45,059 nucleotides of DNA from Ruthenibacterium lactatiformans (GCF_000949455.1 NZ_JXXK01000030.1:1-45059), one strand, 5' to 3'; positions 29,020 to 38,177 are shown, numbered from the stretch's first letter. The notes: generated by a model from the letters alone, not told the origin. Program-made: numbers and translations.

Positions 29020-31491
29020 TCATCCCTTCCGGCTCCGGCCGCGCTCCGCCCGCACCGTCCCGCCGCGCGAAAACAGCCTGCCGTTGGCCAGCGCAAGCAA
29101 TGCTTCGGCCGCGGGGTAGCGGATGATGCCGCTGGTGTTGAGCACCAGGTTTTTAAACGGCAAATCGCGCACCGTCATCTCGCACACCCGGCGGTTCACC
29201 GCCGGGTTGTTGGAAAAATGCATGCCCAGCCGCGCCGCGCACAAAGCCAGCGCGTGCAGCGCGCGCCCCGTGCGGCTGTCCAGCATGTCGCCCAGCACCG
29301 TCGTCTGGGTGTATTCGCCGCGGACGGGCTTTTGGTTGCGTGGCAGCGGCCGCGTGTGGATGGCGGCAAACGCCGCGTCCGGGAACGTGTTGTCCGCAAA
29401 CGAGCCGTACGGCCCCCCGGCGCTGTGGGCGGGCGGCAGCGCCACCGTTTCGCCCCGCGCCGTAAAAGCGGCGTGCAGCAGCAAACAGCGGCTGTGCCGC
29501 CCCACGGACACCTCATAACGGCCCGCCTCCACCACGAACGCATGGCGCGCCACATCATAAAACTCCAGCGCGCTGGGCGGCAGCGTCACACAGACCGTTT
29601 TGCGCTCGCCCGGCTTCAGCGCCACACGGGCAAAGCCCGCCAGCGTGCGCACGGGCTGGTGCGCGGCGGAATTCCGGTGGGCCACGTACACCTGCGCGGT
29701 CTCCACGCCCGCCATCGCGCCCGTATTTTCCACCGTGAAAAGCACCTCGATGGCCTTGCCCGGCGCCAGCACCTTGCGGGAAAGCGTAAGGCCCGAATAC
29801 GCAAAGGACGTATAACTCAGCCCGTAGCCGAAGGGAAAGCGCACGTCCACATGCGCTTTGTCGTAATAGCGGTAGCCCACATAAATGCTTTCGTTGTAGG
29901 TAACGGCGTCCGGCCCCATGGGCCAGTGGCGCGCGGCGGGCGTGTCCTCCAGCCTTTTGGGCCACGTCTCCGCCAGCCTGCCCGCCGGGCATGCCCTGCC
30001 GTACAAAAGCTGGAACACGGCTTCGCCCACGCCCTCGCCGCCCAGCGCCGTGTACAGCACGGCCTTCGCCCTGGGCAGCCACGGCGTTTCCACGGGGCTG
30101 CCGCCCGCCAGCACCACCACCACGTCTTTTCCCGCCCCGGCCAGGCGGTCCAGCAGGTGCAGCTGGTTGAACGGCAGGCGCATGTGGGCGCGGTCGTAGC
30201 CTTCGGTCTCGAACAGGTCCGTCAGGCCCAGGAACAGCAGCACTGTGTCCGCGCCCCGGGCGGCGTTCAGCGCCTTTTCCTCCAGCTTTGCGTCCACGCA
30301 TTCGCTGTCCGGGTCATAGCCGGGCGCATACGCGGCGTCTCTGCAGCCGCCGCGCACCAGCGCGTGCAGGAAATCCGGCCTGCCGTGGGCGTTGATGAGG
30401 CTGGAGCCCGCGCCCTGATACCGGCAGCGCCTGCCCGCCAGCGCGCCGACGACCGCCACCTTCGCGTCCGGCGCCAGCGGCAGCACGCGGCCTTCATTCT
30501 TCAGCAGCACGGCGCTCTCCCGCGCGGCGCGCACGGCCAGCGCGTGGTGCCTGTCCAGCATGCGGCGCACCGCCGCCACATTGTGCACGGGCGCGGGATA
30601 CGCCTTTTTGCGCTGCGGCGCATGGGCCAGCGCCAGGCGCAGCACCCGGGCGCACAGCGCGTCCAGCGCCGCCTCGTCCAGCCTGCCCGCGCGCACGGCC
30701 CGCACGATCTCCCGGTCCGTCACGCCGCCGGAGGAGGGCATTTCCAGGTCCAGCCCCGCGGCCACGCCCGCCGGGCGGCGGTATACCGCGCCCCAGTCGC
30801 TCATCACAAGGCCGTCAAAGCCCCACTGCTCCCGCAGGATGCGGGTGAGCAGCATGCGGTTCTCACTGGCATAAACGCCGTTGATGCGGTTGTAGCTGCA
30901 CATCACGGTGGAGGGCGCGCCCTCCTTCACCGCTATTTCAAACGGCCGGAGATAAAGCTCGTGCAGCGCCCGCTCGTCCACCTCGGCGGAGACGCTCATG
31001 CGCAGCGTCTCCTGATTGTTCACGGCAAAATGCTTGAGGCTGGTGCCCACGCCCTCGCCCTCGGCCCCGCGGATGAACCCGGCGGCCAGCTTGCCCGCCA
31101 GCAGCGGGTCCTCGGAATAGTATTCAAAGTTGCGCCCGCACAGCGGGCTGCGCTTGATGTTGACGCCCGGCCCCAAAACAACGGCCACGCCGTGGGCCCT
31201 GCACTCCCGGCCGATGGCCGCGCCCACCCTGCGCGCCAGCGCGGGGCTCCACGCGCAGGCCAGCGCCGACGCAGTGGGAAAGCACGTTGCTTTCACGCTG
31301 TGGCCGCCGTTCTCACGGATGTGCAGACGGTCCTCCTTGCGCAGGCCGTGCGGGCCGTCCGCCAGCCATATGGAAGGCACGCCTTTGGCCGGGATGTCCT
31401 GCGTCTCCCAAAAGCTCTTTCCGCTGGCCAGGGATGCTTTTTCCTCCAGCGTCAGCGAAGCGATGATGTTCCCGATCCGATCATTTGTCAT
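29020..31491 (-). CDS. Glycoside hydrolase family 3 (beta-glucosidase-like)
   Basis: An 823-aa cytoplasmic enzyme without a signal peptide that hydrolyses terminal beta-linked sugars. The N-terminal (alpha/beta)8 domain contains LADGPHGLR (about 43-51), the GRNFEYYSEDP motif (119-129), KHFAVNNQE (153-161) and the nucleophile Asp232 in GLVMSDWGAV. A five-stranded sandwich domain with the acid/base region and a C-terminal fibronectin-III-like domain (about 590-660) complete the usual arrangement. GGAGGA lies 6-7 nt before the ATG. It probably cleaves oligosaccharides brought in by sugar importers. Miniature element copy C lies in its upstream region and may affect its expression. Confidence 0.95.
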   Translation of the reverse strand: MTNDRIGNIIASLTLEEKASLASGKSFWETQDIPAKGVPSIWLADGPHGLRKEDRLHIRENGGHSVKATCFPTASALACAWSPALARRVGAAIGRECRAHGVAVVLGPGVNIKRSPLCGRNFEYYSEDPLLAGKLAAGFIRGAEGEGVGTSLKHFAVNNQETLRMSVSAEVDERALHELYLRPFEIAVKEGAPSTVMCSYNRINGVYASENRMLLTRILREQWGFDGLVMSDWGAVYRRPAGVAAGLDLEMPSSGGVTDREIVRAVRAGRLDEAALDALCARVLRLALAHAPQRKKAYPAPVHNVAAVRRMLDRHHALAVRAARESAVLLKNEGRVLPLAPDAKVAVVGALAGRRCRYQGAGSSLINAHGRPDFLHALVRGGCRDAAYAPGYDPDSECVDAKLEEKALNAARGADTVLLFLGLTDLFETEGYDRAHMRLPFNQLHLLDRLAGAGKDVVVVLAGGSPVETPWLPRAKAVLYTALGGEGVGEAVFQLLYGRACPAGRLAETWPKRLEDTPAARHWPMGPDAVTYNESIYVGYRYYDKAHVDVRFPFGYGLSYTSFAYSGLTLSRKVLAPGKAIEVLFTVENTGAMAGVETAQVYVAHRNSAAHQPVRTLAGFARVALKPGERKTVCVTLPPSALEFYDVARHAFVVEAGRYEVSVGRHSRCLLLHAAFTARGETVALPPAHSAGGPYGSFADNTFPDAAFAAIHTRPLPRNQKPVRGEYTQTTVLGDMLDSRTGRALHALALCAARLGMHFSNNPAVNRRVCEMTVRDLPFKNLVLNTSGIIRYPAAEALLALANGRLFSRGGTVRAERGRSRKG

Positions 31492-31525
31492 GGATTTTCC
31501 TCCGGCGCGGCATGCGCCCTAAAAT

Positions 31526-31705
31526 TCAGGGCAATACCGCACAATTCTAAGAGCCGAAGCGCGCCGACCGGTTTTTTGGCAGGTCAAACAAAAAGCGCGG
31601 CGAATACTTTGTGTATTCGCGAGCATTTTTGTGACAGTTGCCGGAAAATCTGCAAGCGAGGCGACGCTTCAGGCGTCAGCCGTGAATTGTGCGGCCTTGC
31701 CTTAG
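31526..31705 (+). mobile_element. 180-bp miniature inverted-repeat element, copy C (ends degraded)
   Basis: Same length, orientation and interior as copy B, but the tips have drifted: TCAGGGCAATACCGC at the left and CCTTAG at the right. It is probably the oldest copy. It lies 34 bp upstream of the GH3 start codon, so transcription of GH3 must start in it or pass through it. The following 31706-31920 stretch is non-coding and GC-rich. Confidence 0.85.
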
Positions 31706-31920
31706 GCCATACGCCGGGCCCTCCGGCGTGCTGACGTAAGAAAACACGCCTTTGTGCCGCGGCCGCTGCGGTGCCGGTCGCCCGGCGCTCAGTCATAAAA
31801 CGAGAGACGCGGCGAAAAACTTTCCGCCCCGAGGATTTTCCGTGCGGCGCGCCCTTTTTTTGCCCCCGCCCCAACAGCCGCCTGCGGCGCAGGCCGGCAA
31901 AATCAGCCCCTCCGGTTCCG

Positions 31921-32838
31921 TCACGCCTTTTTGTAATTCAAAATAAGAATTCCCGCACACACAAGCACAAGCGTAACGACCAAATTCACGGCGGAAACGC
32001 CGTTTTGCTCCGTAAGCAGCAAATTGGAAAGCAGAACGCCCATAACGGGGGTCATAAAACTGTAAACAGTGACCCTGGAAACCGGGTTGTTTTTCAGGAG
32101 CACGCCCCAAATGGCATATGCCGCTGCGGAGAGGAACGATAAATAGGTTAAAACGCCCAGCGCCTTTCCCCCGCTTACAACGATCTTACCCCCAAACACA
32201 ATGCCGATCAGCACCATTGCAATGCCGCCCATAATAAACTGGTATCCGCTTATCACAACAGGATTTTCATCTTTGGAATATTTTTTCATCAATACGGAGG
32301 AAAAGCCCAGTGCAACAGCCGAAAAAAGCACAAAGCAGTCTCCCGTAAAATTCATGGTAAAATCCAAACCGTTTAAATTCACAAAGATGATTCCCGCAAA
32401 GCCTGAAATACAGCCTATGATTTTCCCGGGCGTCAATTTTTCCTGTTTGAAAATAAGGCTTGCGATCAGCAGCGAAAAAAACGCGGAGGTCCCGCTTAAA
32501 ATCGTGCCTTTTACACCCGAGGTATTGGCAAGCCCCACGTAAAAAAAGATGTACTGCAAAACCGTTTGAAAAACACTTACCTGTGCAATTTTACCGATAT
32601 TGGCTTTTTGGGGGTACAGCAGCTTTCCGCTGGCGATGCTGTAGATCAAAACAGTGATAACGCCCGCAAAGAAAAACCGCACCCCGGCAAATAAAATTGT
32701 GGACGGCACGTTTTTTTCCGGCAGGATCAGTTCATAGCCTATTTTTATAAAAGGCGTCGCGCTGCCCCACAGCGCCGCACAAAAAAGCGCCAGCACGGCC
32801 ACCACCCACGGGTTACTCAGTATTTTTCTTTTACTCAT
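31921..32838 (-). CDS. EamA/DMT family transporter
   Basis: A 305-aa membrane protein with ten hydrophobic segments in two EamA repeats (about 12-150 and 160-300). Typical family text includes ALFCAALWGSATPFIKIGYE in the first helix, TILSGTSAFFSLLIASLIF in the first repeat, and SAAAYAIWGVLLKNNPVSRV in the second. It would export amino acids or other metabolites; the substrate is not readable. TTTGGAG lies 6-7 nt before the ATG. Codon use is visibly lower in GC than the neighbours, so recent transfer is possible. Confidence 0.92.
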   Translation of the reverse strand: MSKRKILSNPWVVAVLALFCAALWGSATPFIKIGYELILPEKNVPSTILFAGVRFFFAGVITVLIYSIASGKLLYPQKANIGKIAQVSVFQTVLQYIFFYVGLANTSGVKGTILSGTSAFFSLLIASLIFKQEKLTPGKIIGCISGFAGIIFVNLNGLDFTMNFTGDCFVLFSAVALGFSSVLMKKYSKDENPVVISGYQFIMGGIAMVLIGIVFGGKIVVSGGKALGVLTYLSFLSAAAYAIWGVLLKNNPVSRVTVYSFMTPVMGVLLSNLLLTEQNGVSAVNLVVTLVLVCAGILILNYKKA

Positions 32839-32949
32839 TGTATTTCTCCAAAAATCGTATTTTACGCACCTGTTCCCGGCGGCCTCCCGCCGCCCGCGCC
32901 GCAGGCGCAGGCGGTGCTCTTCCGGCCTCCGCCCCGGCCTGCCGGGCCC

Positions 32950-34212
32950 TTACTTCTTGATTTTGTCCCAGTAAGCCTTCGCGGCCTGCTCGTTTTTGTT
33001 TTGTCCGTATTCGTAGTAGCGCACGCCCGCCAGCGCGTCCGGCAGGTACTGCTGCTTCACCCAATGGCCCGGATAATCGTGCGGGTACAGATAATTCTGC
33101 CCCTTTTGCGCCGCGTCCTCGCCGTCGAAATGCTTGTTCTGCAGCTGGCGGGGCACCGGGCCGGTTTTGCCCCGGCGCAGGTCCTGTTCCGCGGCCAGAA
33201 TGGCGTTGTGCGCCGAATTGCTTTTGGGCGCGGTTGCCATCAGCACGGCCGCGTCCGCCAGCGGCAGGCGCGCTTCCGGCAGGCCCAGCTGCAGGGCGCT
33301 GTCCACGCAGGCCTTCACGATGGGAATGGCCTGCGGGTACGCAAGGCCCACGTCCTCCGCCGCGATGACCAGCAGCCTCCGGCAGGCCGACAGCAGATCC
33401 CCGGCTTCCAGAATGCGCGCCAGATAATGCACGGCGGCGTCCGGGTCCGAGCCTCGAATGCTTTTCTGCAGCGCCGAGATGCAGTCGTAGTGCATGTCGT
33501 CGCTTTTGTCGTAGCGTTGGCTGGAGCGCTGCGTCACCTGGCGCACGGCCTCTGTTGTCAGCCGCTTTGCGCCGTCCGTCTCGGCGGCGCCCGCCACGGC
33601 AAACTCCAGGCTGCCCAGCGCCTTGCGCATGTCGCCGCCGCAGGCCGCCGCCAGCGCGTCCAGCGCCTCCGGCTGCGCTTCAATGCGCACGCCGTCCAGC
33701 TCCTCCAGCTTATGCAGAGCGTTCTCCAGCCCGCGGCGCACGTCCTCCGGCGTCAGGGGCTTGAACTCAAACACCGTTGCGCGGGAGAGCAGCGCGTTGT
33801 AAATATAAAAATACGGGTTCTCGGTGGTGGAGGCGATCAGCGTGACCGTTCCGTCCTCCATGCATTCCAGCAGGCTCTGCTGCTGCTTTTTGTTCAGATA
33901 TTGTATCTCGTCCAGATACAAAAGCAGGCCGTTCCGGCTTTGAAACGTGCCGATCTCGGCCATGACGGCCTTGATGTCCCCCGTGCCCGCGCTGGTGCCG
34001 TTCAGCTTATGCAGGCGCATGCCGCTGTTTTCGGCAATGATGCGCGCCACGGTGGTTTTGCCCACGCCGGACGGGCCGTAGAAGATCATATTGGGCACGC
34101 GGCCGCTTTCGATGGCCTTGCGGAACACGCGCCCCGGGCCGAGCAGATGCTGCTGGCCGCACACCTCGGCAAGGGTGCGCGGGCGCAGACGGTCGGCAAG
34201 TGGTGATTGCAT
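32950..34212 (-). CDS. rarA: Replication-associated recombination protein A (RarA/MgsA AAA+ ATPase)
   Basis: A 420-aa AAA+ clamp-loader-like ATPase acting at stalled replication forks. Walker A is GPSGVGKT (46-53), Walker B LLLYLDEIQ (D101/E102), sensor 1 VTLIASTTENP, followed by the helical lid and the C-terminal tetramerisation domain (GSDPDAAVHYLARILEAGD, VIAAEDVGLAYPQA). It starts MQSPLADRLRPRTLAEVCGQ, the usual family N-terminus. AAGGAG lies 5 nt before the ATG. It follows the esterase gene by 30 bp and is probably co-transcribed. Confidence 0.96.
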   Translation of the reverse strand: MQSPLADRLRPRTLAEVCGQQHLLGPGRVFRKAIESGRVPNMIFYGPSGVGKTTVARIIAENSGMRLHKLNGTSAGTGDIKAVMAEIGTFQSRNGLLLYLDEIQYLNKKQQQSLLECMEDGTVTLIASTTENPYFYIYNALLSRATVFEFKPLTPEDVRRGLENALHKLEELDGVRIEAQPEALDALAAACGGDMRKALGSLEFAVAGAAETDGAKRLTTEAVRQVTQRSSQRYDKSDDMHYDCISALQKSIRGSDPDAAVHYLARILEAGDLLSACRRLLVIAAEDVGLAYPQAIPIVKACVDSALQLGLPEARLPLADAAVLMATAPKSNSAHNAILAAEQDLRRGKTGPVPRQLQNKHFDGEDAAQKGQNYLYPHDYPGHWVKQQYLPDALAGVRYYEYGQNKNEQAAKAYWDKIKK

Positions 34213-34242
34213 AGCTTCTCCTTTTTGAAACGGGCGCGCGCG

Positions 34243-35073
34243 TCAGGATACCACCGCGGCGCTGCGCCAGTCGTTCAGTTTTTTTGCGGCGTAGCCGTTG
34301 TTCAGGAAATAATCGATGGCGTACACAAGGCTGCGGTCCCAGAAATTCCATTCGTGCACGCCGTTCCATTGCAGGCGGCGGTAGCCGGCAAGCCCCAGAG
34401 GCTTCAGGAATTTATGCATGGCGTCGTTCTGCTGCAGAATGAAATACGGCTCCACGTCCTGCAGGCCGTTCGTCAGCAGCACCTTTGGCTGCTGCGCGGC
34501 CGGCAGCGCGGCCACCCGCTGGGCCAGCACCCGCAGGTCGCTGCTTTTTGGCAGCAGCAGCCCATCGCCGAACACCGGGCCGAACACCTCCCGCACGCCG
34601 GGCGCCGCGGGGTCCGCCAGCATCATCGAAAGGTCCACCGCACCGGAAAAGCTGGCGCAGCCCGCGTACAGGTCCGGCCGGGAAAGGCCCAGAAACAGCG
34701 CGCCGTAGCCTCCCATGGAAAGCCCCGCGATAAAATTCTGTTCCCTGCGCGCCGGCAGCTTGAACATACGGCCCAGCAGCATGGGCAGCTCTTCCGTGAC
34801 AAAGGTCTTATAGGCGCCGCCGTGCATCATGTTCTGGTAAAACGAGTTGCCGCAGTCCGGCATTACCAGCACCAAACCGTTGTCCGCCGCGTAGCGCGGC
34901 GCGGCCGTCATCTGCATCCAGTCGTCTCCGCTGTTGGTATAGCCGTGCAGCAGCGTCAGCACACCTTTCACGGTATAGCCCACATCGGCGGGCAGGTCTG
35001 TGGGAAAATACAGCTTCACGCCCACGGTGGTCCCGAGGATCTGCGATTTCAGCTTACAGTCAATATACGCCAT
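34243..35073 (-). CDS. Alpha/beta-hydrolase esterase (esterase D / tributyrin esterase-like)
   Basis: A 276-aa soluble serine hydrolase. The oxyanion-hole region VLTLLHGYTNSGDDW (about 38-52) is followed by the nucleophile elbow GLSMGGYG, with a catalytic Ser near residue 118. The acid is likely in LLTNGLQDVEPY and the His in GVHEWNFWD. It belongs to the esterase D family, which acts on small acyl esters or feruloyl/acetyl groups on carbohydrates. AAAGGGG lies 8 nt before the ATG. It has its own promoter and is followed by rarA. Confidence 0.9.
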   Translation of the reverse strand: MAYIDCKLKSQILGTTVGVKLYFPTDLPADVGYTVKGVLTLLHGYTNSGDDWMQMTAAPRYAADNGLVLVMPDCGNSFYQNMMHGGAYKTFVTEELPMLLGRMFKLPARREQNFIAGLSMGGYGALFLGLSRPDLYAGCASFSGAVDLSMMLADPAAPGVREVFGPVFGDGLLLPKSSDLRVLAQRVAALPAAQQPKVLLTNGLQDVEPYFILQQNDAMHKFLKPLGLAGYRRLQWNGVHEWNFWDRSLVYAIDYFLNNGYAAKKLNDWRSAAVVS

Positions 35074-35113
35074 AAAAAGCGCCCCTTTATGTATGATAGG
35101 AATCCTGCCTCTT

Positions 35114-35142
35114 ATTATAAAGAAAACCCGGCCGATTTACAA
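35114..35142 (-). promoter_or_regulatory. Promoter of the esterase-rarA unit
   Basis: On the minus strand TTGTAA (35142-35137), 17 bp, TATAAT (35119-35114), about 40 bp before the esterase start. Confidence 0.8.
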
Positions 35143-35196
35143 TCGTGCCGGGCAAAAGTGCGGAAATAACGGCCCCGGTGGGGCCGGTAACCTGCC

Positions 35197-35612
35197 GCGC
35201 GGTTTCGCCGCAGGCGAAATGGAGCCGAATGGCGACAAGCGCCGGGGTTTTGCCGTTGGGGACCCGGCGCGGCGCAGCCGTGACGGGACGGCAAAAGAGC
35301 GGTGCGGGGTGGCGAAGCCATGGCCGCGAAGCGGACAAACCGCACCGGGTCGTTTCGCGCGGCGAAACGCCGCGCCCGATTTTGCGCGGCAAACCCAAAA
35401 GGTGGGGCCGATGACCGGCCAGCGCGGTTTCGCCGCGGGCGAAATGGAGCCGGTGGGGAGCAAGCGCCGGGGTTTTGCCGTTGGGGACCCGGCGCGGCGC
35501 AGCCGTGACGGGACGGCAAAAGAGCGGTGCGGGGTGGCGAAGCCATGGCCGCGAAGCGGACAAACCGCACCGGGTCGTTTCGCGCGGCGAAACGCCGCGC
35601 CCGATTTTGCGC
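35197..35612 (+). repeat. Two tandem 191-bp GC-rich repeats, non-coding
   Basis: Copies at 35197-35387 and 35422-35612 (period 225). The last 152 bp (35236-35387 and 35461-35612) are identical; the first part differs at a few bases. An inverted, partial third copy lies at 44003-44161. Long open frames cross these repeats on both strands but are repeat artefacts with Arg/Pro-rich text. The whole 35143-35679 stretch has no gene. Confidence 0.9.
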
Positions 35613-35679
35613 AAAAGCCCTCAAAGCCAGGGCGGCCAGCGCGCTGCCCGCACGGGCCTCGTTACGGCCCGGCGGGCGT

Positions 35680-36045
35680 TCACCGCATGTTTCTGCGCCC
35701 GCCCCTGGGCCTGCCCTTTTCCTCGTGGCGGCAGTTGCGCACAAAAATGCGCACCATCTCCTCCACGTCCTGAAGCTGCCGCTGGCTCATGCCCTTCAGC
35801 AAAGGGCCAATCGGCTCCTCCAGCACGCGCGCAGCGTCCGGCAGCAGCACATAATTCGGCGTGATTTCTAAAATATCGCACAGCGCGATCAGCGTTTGAA
35901 CGGAAAGTCCCGCCTTCCCCCGCTCGATCTGGCTGAGAAATTTTTCAGTGATATCCGCACGGGCAGACACATAATCCTGCGTATATCCTTTTGCTTTGCG
36001 CGCTGCCTGCAGCCGCGCGCCGATCAATTGCAGATCGTATTCCAC
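35680..36045 (-). CDS. XRE family transcriptional regulator
   Basis: A 121-aa protein with an N-terminal Cro/C1-type helix-turn-helix (about 8-62: IGARLQAARKAKGYTQDYVS, FLSQIERGKAGLSVQTLIA) and a C-terminal helical region (VLEEPIGPLLKGMSQRQLQD, VEEMVRIFVRN) that probably dimerises. The start is GTG 36045, with GGGAGG 7 nt upstream. It is divergent from the small gene at 36190. The two promoters share the motif TTATTTGA(C/A)AA, so it probably represses itself and that gene. It may be a chromosomal regulator or the early regulator of the neighbouring prophage remnant. Confidence 0.9.
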   Translation of the reverse strand: MEYDLQLIGARLQAARKAKGYTQDYVSARADITEKFLSQIERGKAGLSVQTLIALCDILEITPNYVLLPDAARVLEEPIGPLLKGMSQRQLQDVEEMVRIFVRNCRHEEKGRPRGGRRNMR

Positions 36046-36059
36046 AAGACCGCCTCCCG

Positions 36060-36154
36060 TAATAAGAGTATCGTTAATAGCTTTGTCAAATAACCATTTT
36101 AAAACGGGTTTTTCGCGTTTTTAGATTGATTATTTGAAAATGCTTTGTTATACT
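36060..36154. promoter_or_regulatory. Divergent promoters with a shared operator-like motif
   Basis: For the XRE gene: TTGACA (36089-36084), 18 bp, TAATAA region (36065-36060 read on the minus strand as TTATTA). For the small gene: TTGATT (36126-36131), 17 bp, TATACT (36149-36154). TTATTTGACAA and TTATTTGAAAA occur once at each -35 region, on opposite strands (TTATTTG at 36093-36087 and 36130-36136). Confidence 0.6.
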
Positions 36155-36189
36155 GAAAAACAGGGAAATCGAAAGGAGACGGGCAGCAA

Positions 36190-36426
36190 GTGGATTTGTA
36201 TCAGTATTTCGCAAAAGAATTAGACTGTTTTGAATCCGATCTTCGATACAGAAGCTATATCTCCTGGCCCGCCGCCTCTGTACGGCACTGTAAGGTGGCA
36301 GCGGACGACGCGCAGGCCTGGAGCGAATTTTTAACGTACGTTTTCGGCGTCCCGCTGGATTTCAGCACCGTGGACGCGGCCAAACTTTATCTTTTGAAGC
36401 ACCGCTGCCTGCCCGACGACCTTTAA
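36190..36426 (+). CDS. Small protein of unknown function divergent from the XRE regulator
   Basis: A 78-aa protein, start GTG 36190, with AAAGGAGACGGG upstream. It begins MDLYQYFAKELDCFESDLRY and ends AAKLYLLKHRCLPDDL; acidic, helical and soluble, no membrane segment. I do not recognise a family. Its divergent pairing with an XRE regulator that shares its operator motif is the only functional clue. Confidence 0.65.
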   Translation: MDLYQYFAKELDCFESDLRYRSYISWPAASVRHCKVAADDAQAWSEFLTYVFGVPLDFSTVDAAKLYLLKHRCLPDDL

Positions 36427-36437
36427 ATAAAAACACC

Positions 36438-36463
36438 GCCGCCCCGGACAAATGTCCGGGGCG
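36438..36463 (+). terminator. Terminator-like hairpin after the small gene
   Basis: GCCCCGGACA and TGTCCGGGGC pair perfectly around AA, 13 bp after the stop codon. The T-run is weak. Confidence 0.65.
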
Positions 36464-37268
36464 CTTTGCATCAGGTATGGGCGCACACTTCTGCTTCTGT
36501 GTAAAAAATGCGGAGGAACCGTCCGCGCACCGGCGCCGGCATTTCCCGCTTTGGAAAGGCCCGCTGCTTTGCCTCCGCCCGCGGGCAGCCGCCCAGTACC
36601 GGCCGCCCCAACCGCCGGCAGAGAAATTCCCGTTCCGCAGGGCCTTCGCTTTTCCGCGTACCGTCCGGCGGCATTTTTTTGCCCCGGCACGCGACGTAAA
36701 AGCCGCTGCTTCTCCCCGTCCGCCGAATTTTCACGGCCCCATTGGAAAGACGGCCGGGCAGGTGTACCAGACCACGATATCGGACAGCGGAATTTCTTTT
36801 GCAGGCATCACGCCTGAAAGCCCGGGTACAGTCGGGAACATCACGGACGGCAGCGGATGCGGGACGGCGTCCATCGCGGAGGCATGCCAGCGCGTGCGCG
36901 CACCCATCAAGTTGACGGAATACGGCGCGCACGCCATCGGATCCTCGAAAAAGGTATGGGGCAGCTTTGCAGGGGAGCCCGGAAGCAAGACCGTGTTGCC
37001 GCGCGGGAAAGACGTCCATTCCCAATACGGTTTACAACAGCCGTCGAGCCATAGCAGCGGCTTCCCGCGGTGCGGGCACAGGCACGCCGCACTGTGCCCG
37101 GGTCTGCTCCGGCCGGTTTGCGGGTCGTGCAGCGGCGGGCTCCGCTTTTGTTTCAGGGCAGGCCGCCGCAAATCCCGGCGGGATCTCCGGGAAACCGGCG
37201 GCAAGGAAGGCTCATTTTTTCCGCCGGCGGCTTTCCGGACACGCCTTCCTGGCCGCCGTTTGCATCGG
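36464..37268 (-). other. 805 bp without a confident gene at the end of the prophage block
   Basis: No intact gene. One minus-strand frame (about 37100 to a stop near 36731) has coding-like codon choice and contains PYWEWTSFPRGNTVLLPG, MACAPYSVNLMGARTRW and MPAKEIPLSDIVVWYTC. It could be a fragment of a tail-fibre C-terminus, but it has no start or partner domain. The rest reads as decayed sequence. A phage attachment site may lie here but no core repeat was found. Confidence 0.35.
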
Positions 37269-38123
37269 CTACCAGCGTTTCTGCGCCGCCTGGGCCGCCG
37301 CCTGCTGCAAGGCAAGAATCTGCTGTGCATAGGCATTGTCCAGATTCTGCAGCGTATCATACTTGTTTTGCAGGATTTCGGCGCTGCCGTTGGCAAGGGC
37401 CTGCTCCAATTGCATCTGGTATGCCATTTTTTGCTGCTCGGCCGCCGAAAGCTGGCTGTTGTAGCTCTGCAGCGCCGAAGATCGATTGCTGTTCAAGGTG
37501 TCAAGCAGCGCTGCAAGGCTTTCGTTGCGCCCGCGGTCAATCGTGTTTCGGTTGTTCCCGTAGGAATTGTACATGCCCGCCAGCGCACTTTCCGACATGC
37601 CCCCCGTCAGCCCCTGCGCCGCCAGCGCCTGGGGAAGGTCACGCTTGCTCATCATATAGTTGATATACGCCTGCTGCTGGGCGCTGTCGGCGTTCCGGTT
37701 CACCCCGCGCGCTCCGCTGTCATAGCTGGCCTGCAGCTGTGCCAGCGCATCGTTGTAGTTCTGCTGAAGCAAATTGCTGCGGTTTGCATATGCCTCGTTC
37801 AGATATCCCATGTTTTTGTCATAGGCGGCCTGCGCCGCCTGCTGTTTTTGCCGGGCCAGCTCTTCGGCCCGGCGGGCGGCTGCGTCCTGCTGTGCCTGCA
37901 CCTGGGCCAGCAGGGCGGCGTAATGATTTGCCGTAGAGTCATTTCCGCTTCTTGTATTATTCGCACCAGAAGGAACATTCGTCTGTGAATTACTTTTTAC
38001 AGAGGCCAGCAGCTTATTATAACTATCCTCCAACCCCTGAATTTTTGTCTTCCAATCATTCGTTGTAAAATATTTATAATTTCCCGACGAATTACTGACT
38101 CCATCGCCCTTTACATATGCCAT
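37269..38123 (-). CDS. Phage-encoded Gln/Ala-rich coiled-coil protein
   Basis: A 284-aa protein. A polar N-terminal region (SSGNYKYFTTNDWKTKIQGL) is followed by long heptad-like helices rich in Ala and Gln (QVQAQQDAAARRAEELARQ, ALQQAAAQAAQ) and a middle GLTGGMSESALAGMYNSYG motif. It has no signal peptide or membrane segment. Similar proteins occur in Firmicutes phages as structural or ejection proteins, but this is only a resemblance. GGAAGGAG lies just before ATG 38123. It is the last gene of the late phage run. Confidence 0.75.
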   Translation of the reverse strand: MAYVKGDGVSNSSGNYKYFTTNDWKTKIQGLEDSYNKLLASVKSNSQTNVPSGANNTRSGNDSTANHYAALLAQVQAQQDAAARRAEELARQKQQAAQAAYDKNMGYLNEAYANRSNLLQQNYNDALAQLQASYDSGARGVNRNADSAQQQAYINYMMSKRDLPQALAAQGLTGGMSESALAGMYNSYGNNRNTIDRGRNESLAALLDTLNSNRSSALQSYNSQLSAAEQQKMAYQMQLEQALANGSAEILQNKYDTLQNLDNAYAQQILALQQAAAQAAQKRW

Positions 38124-38139
38124 TTTCTCTTCTCCTTCC

Positions 38140-38174
38140 ACGCCCGCCCGGGCTTTCTCCGGGCGGGCTTTTTC
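38140..38174. terminator. Hairpin between coiled-coil gene and holin
   Basis: GCCCGCCCGGG pairs with CCGGGCGGGC, followed by TTTTT on the plus strand only. For the minus-strand phage transcript it is an intercistronic hairpin; it would terminate antisense transcription. Confidence 0.6.
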
Positions 38175-38177
38175 GTT

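Noticed and set aside
35000..35773. Frames of 175-257 aa over the tandem repeats that could pass for a repeat protein
   Set aside because: They run on both strands and follow the DNA repeats, have Arg/Pro/Ala-biased text and no ribosome sites; they are repeat artefacts.
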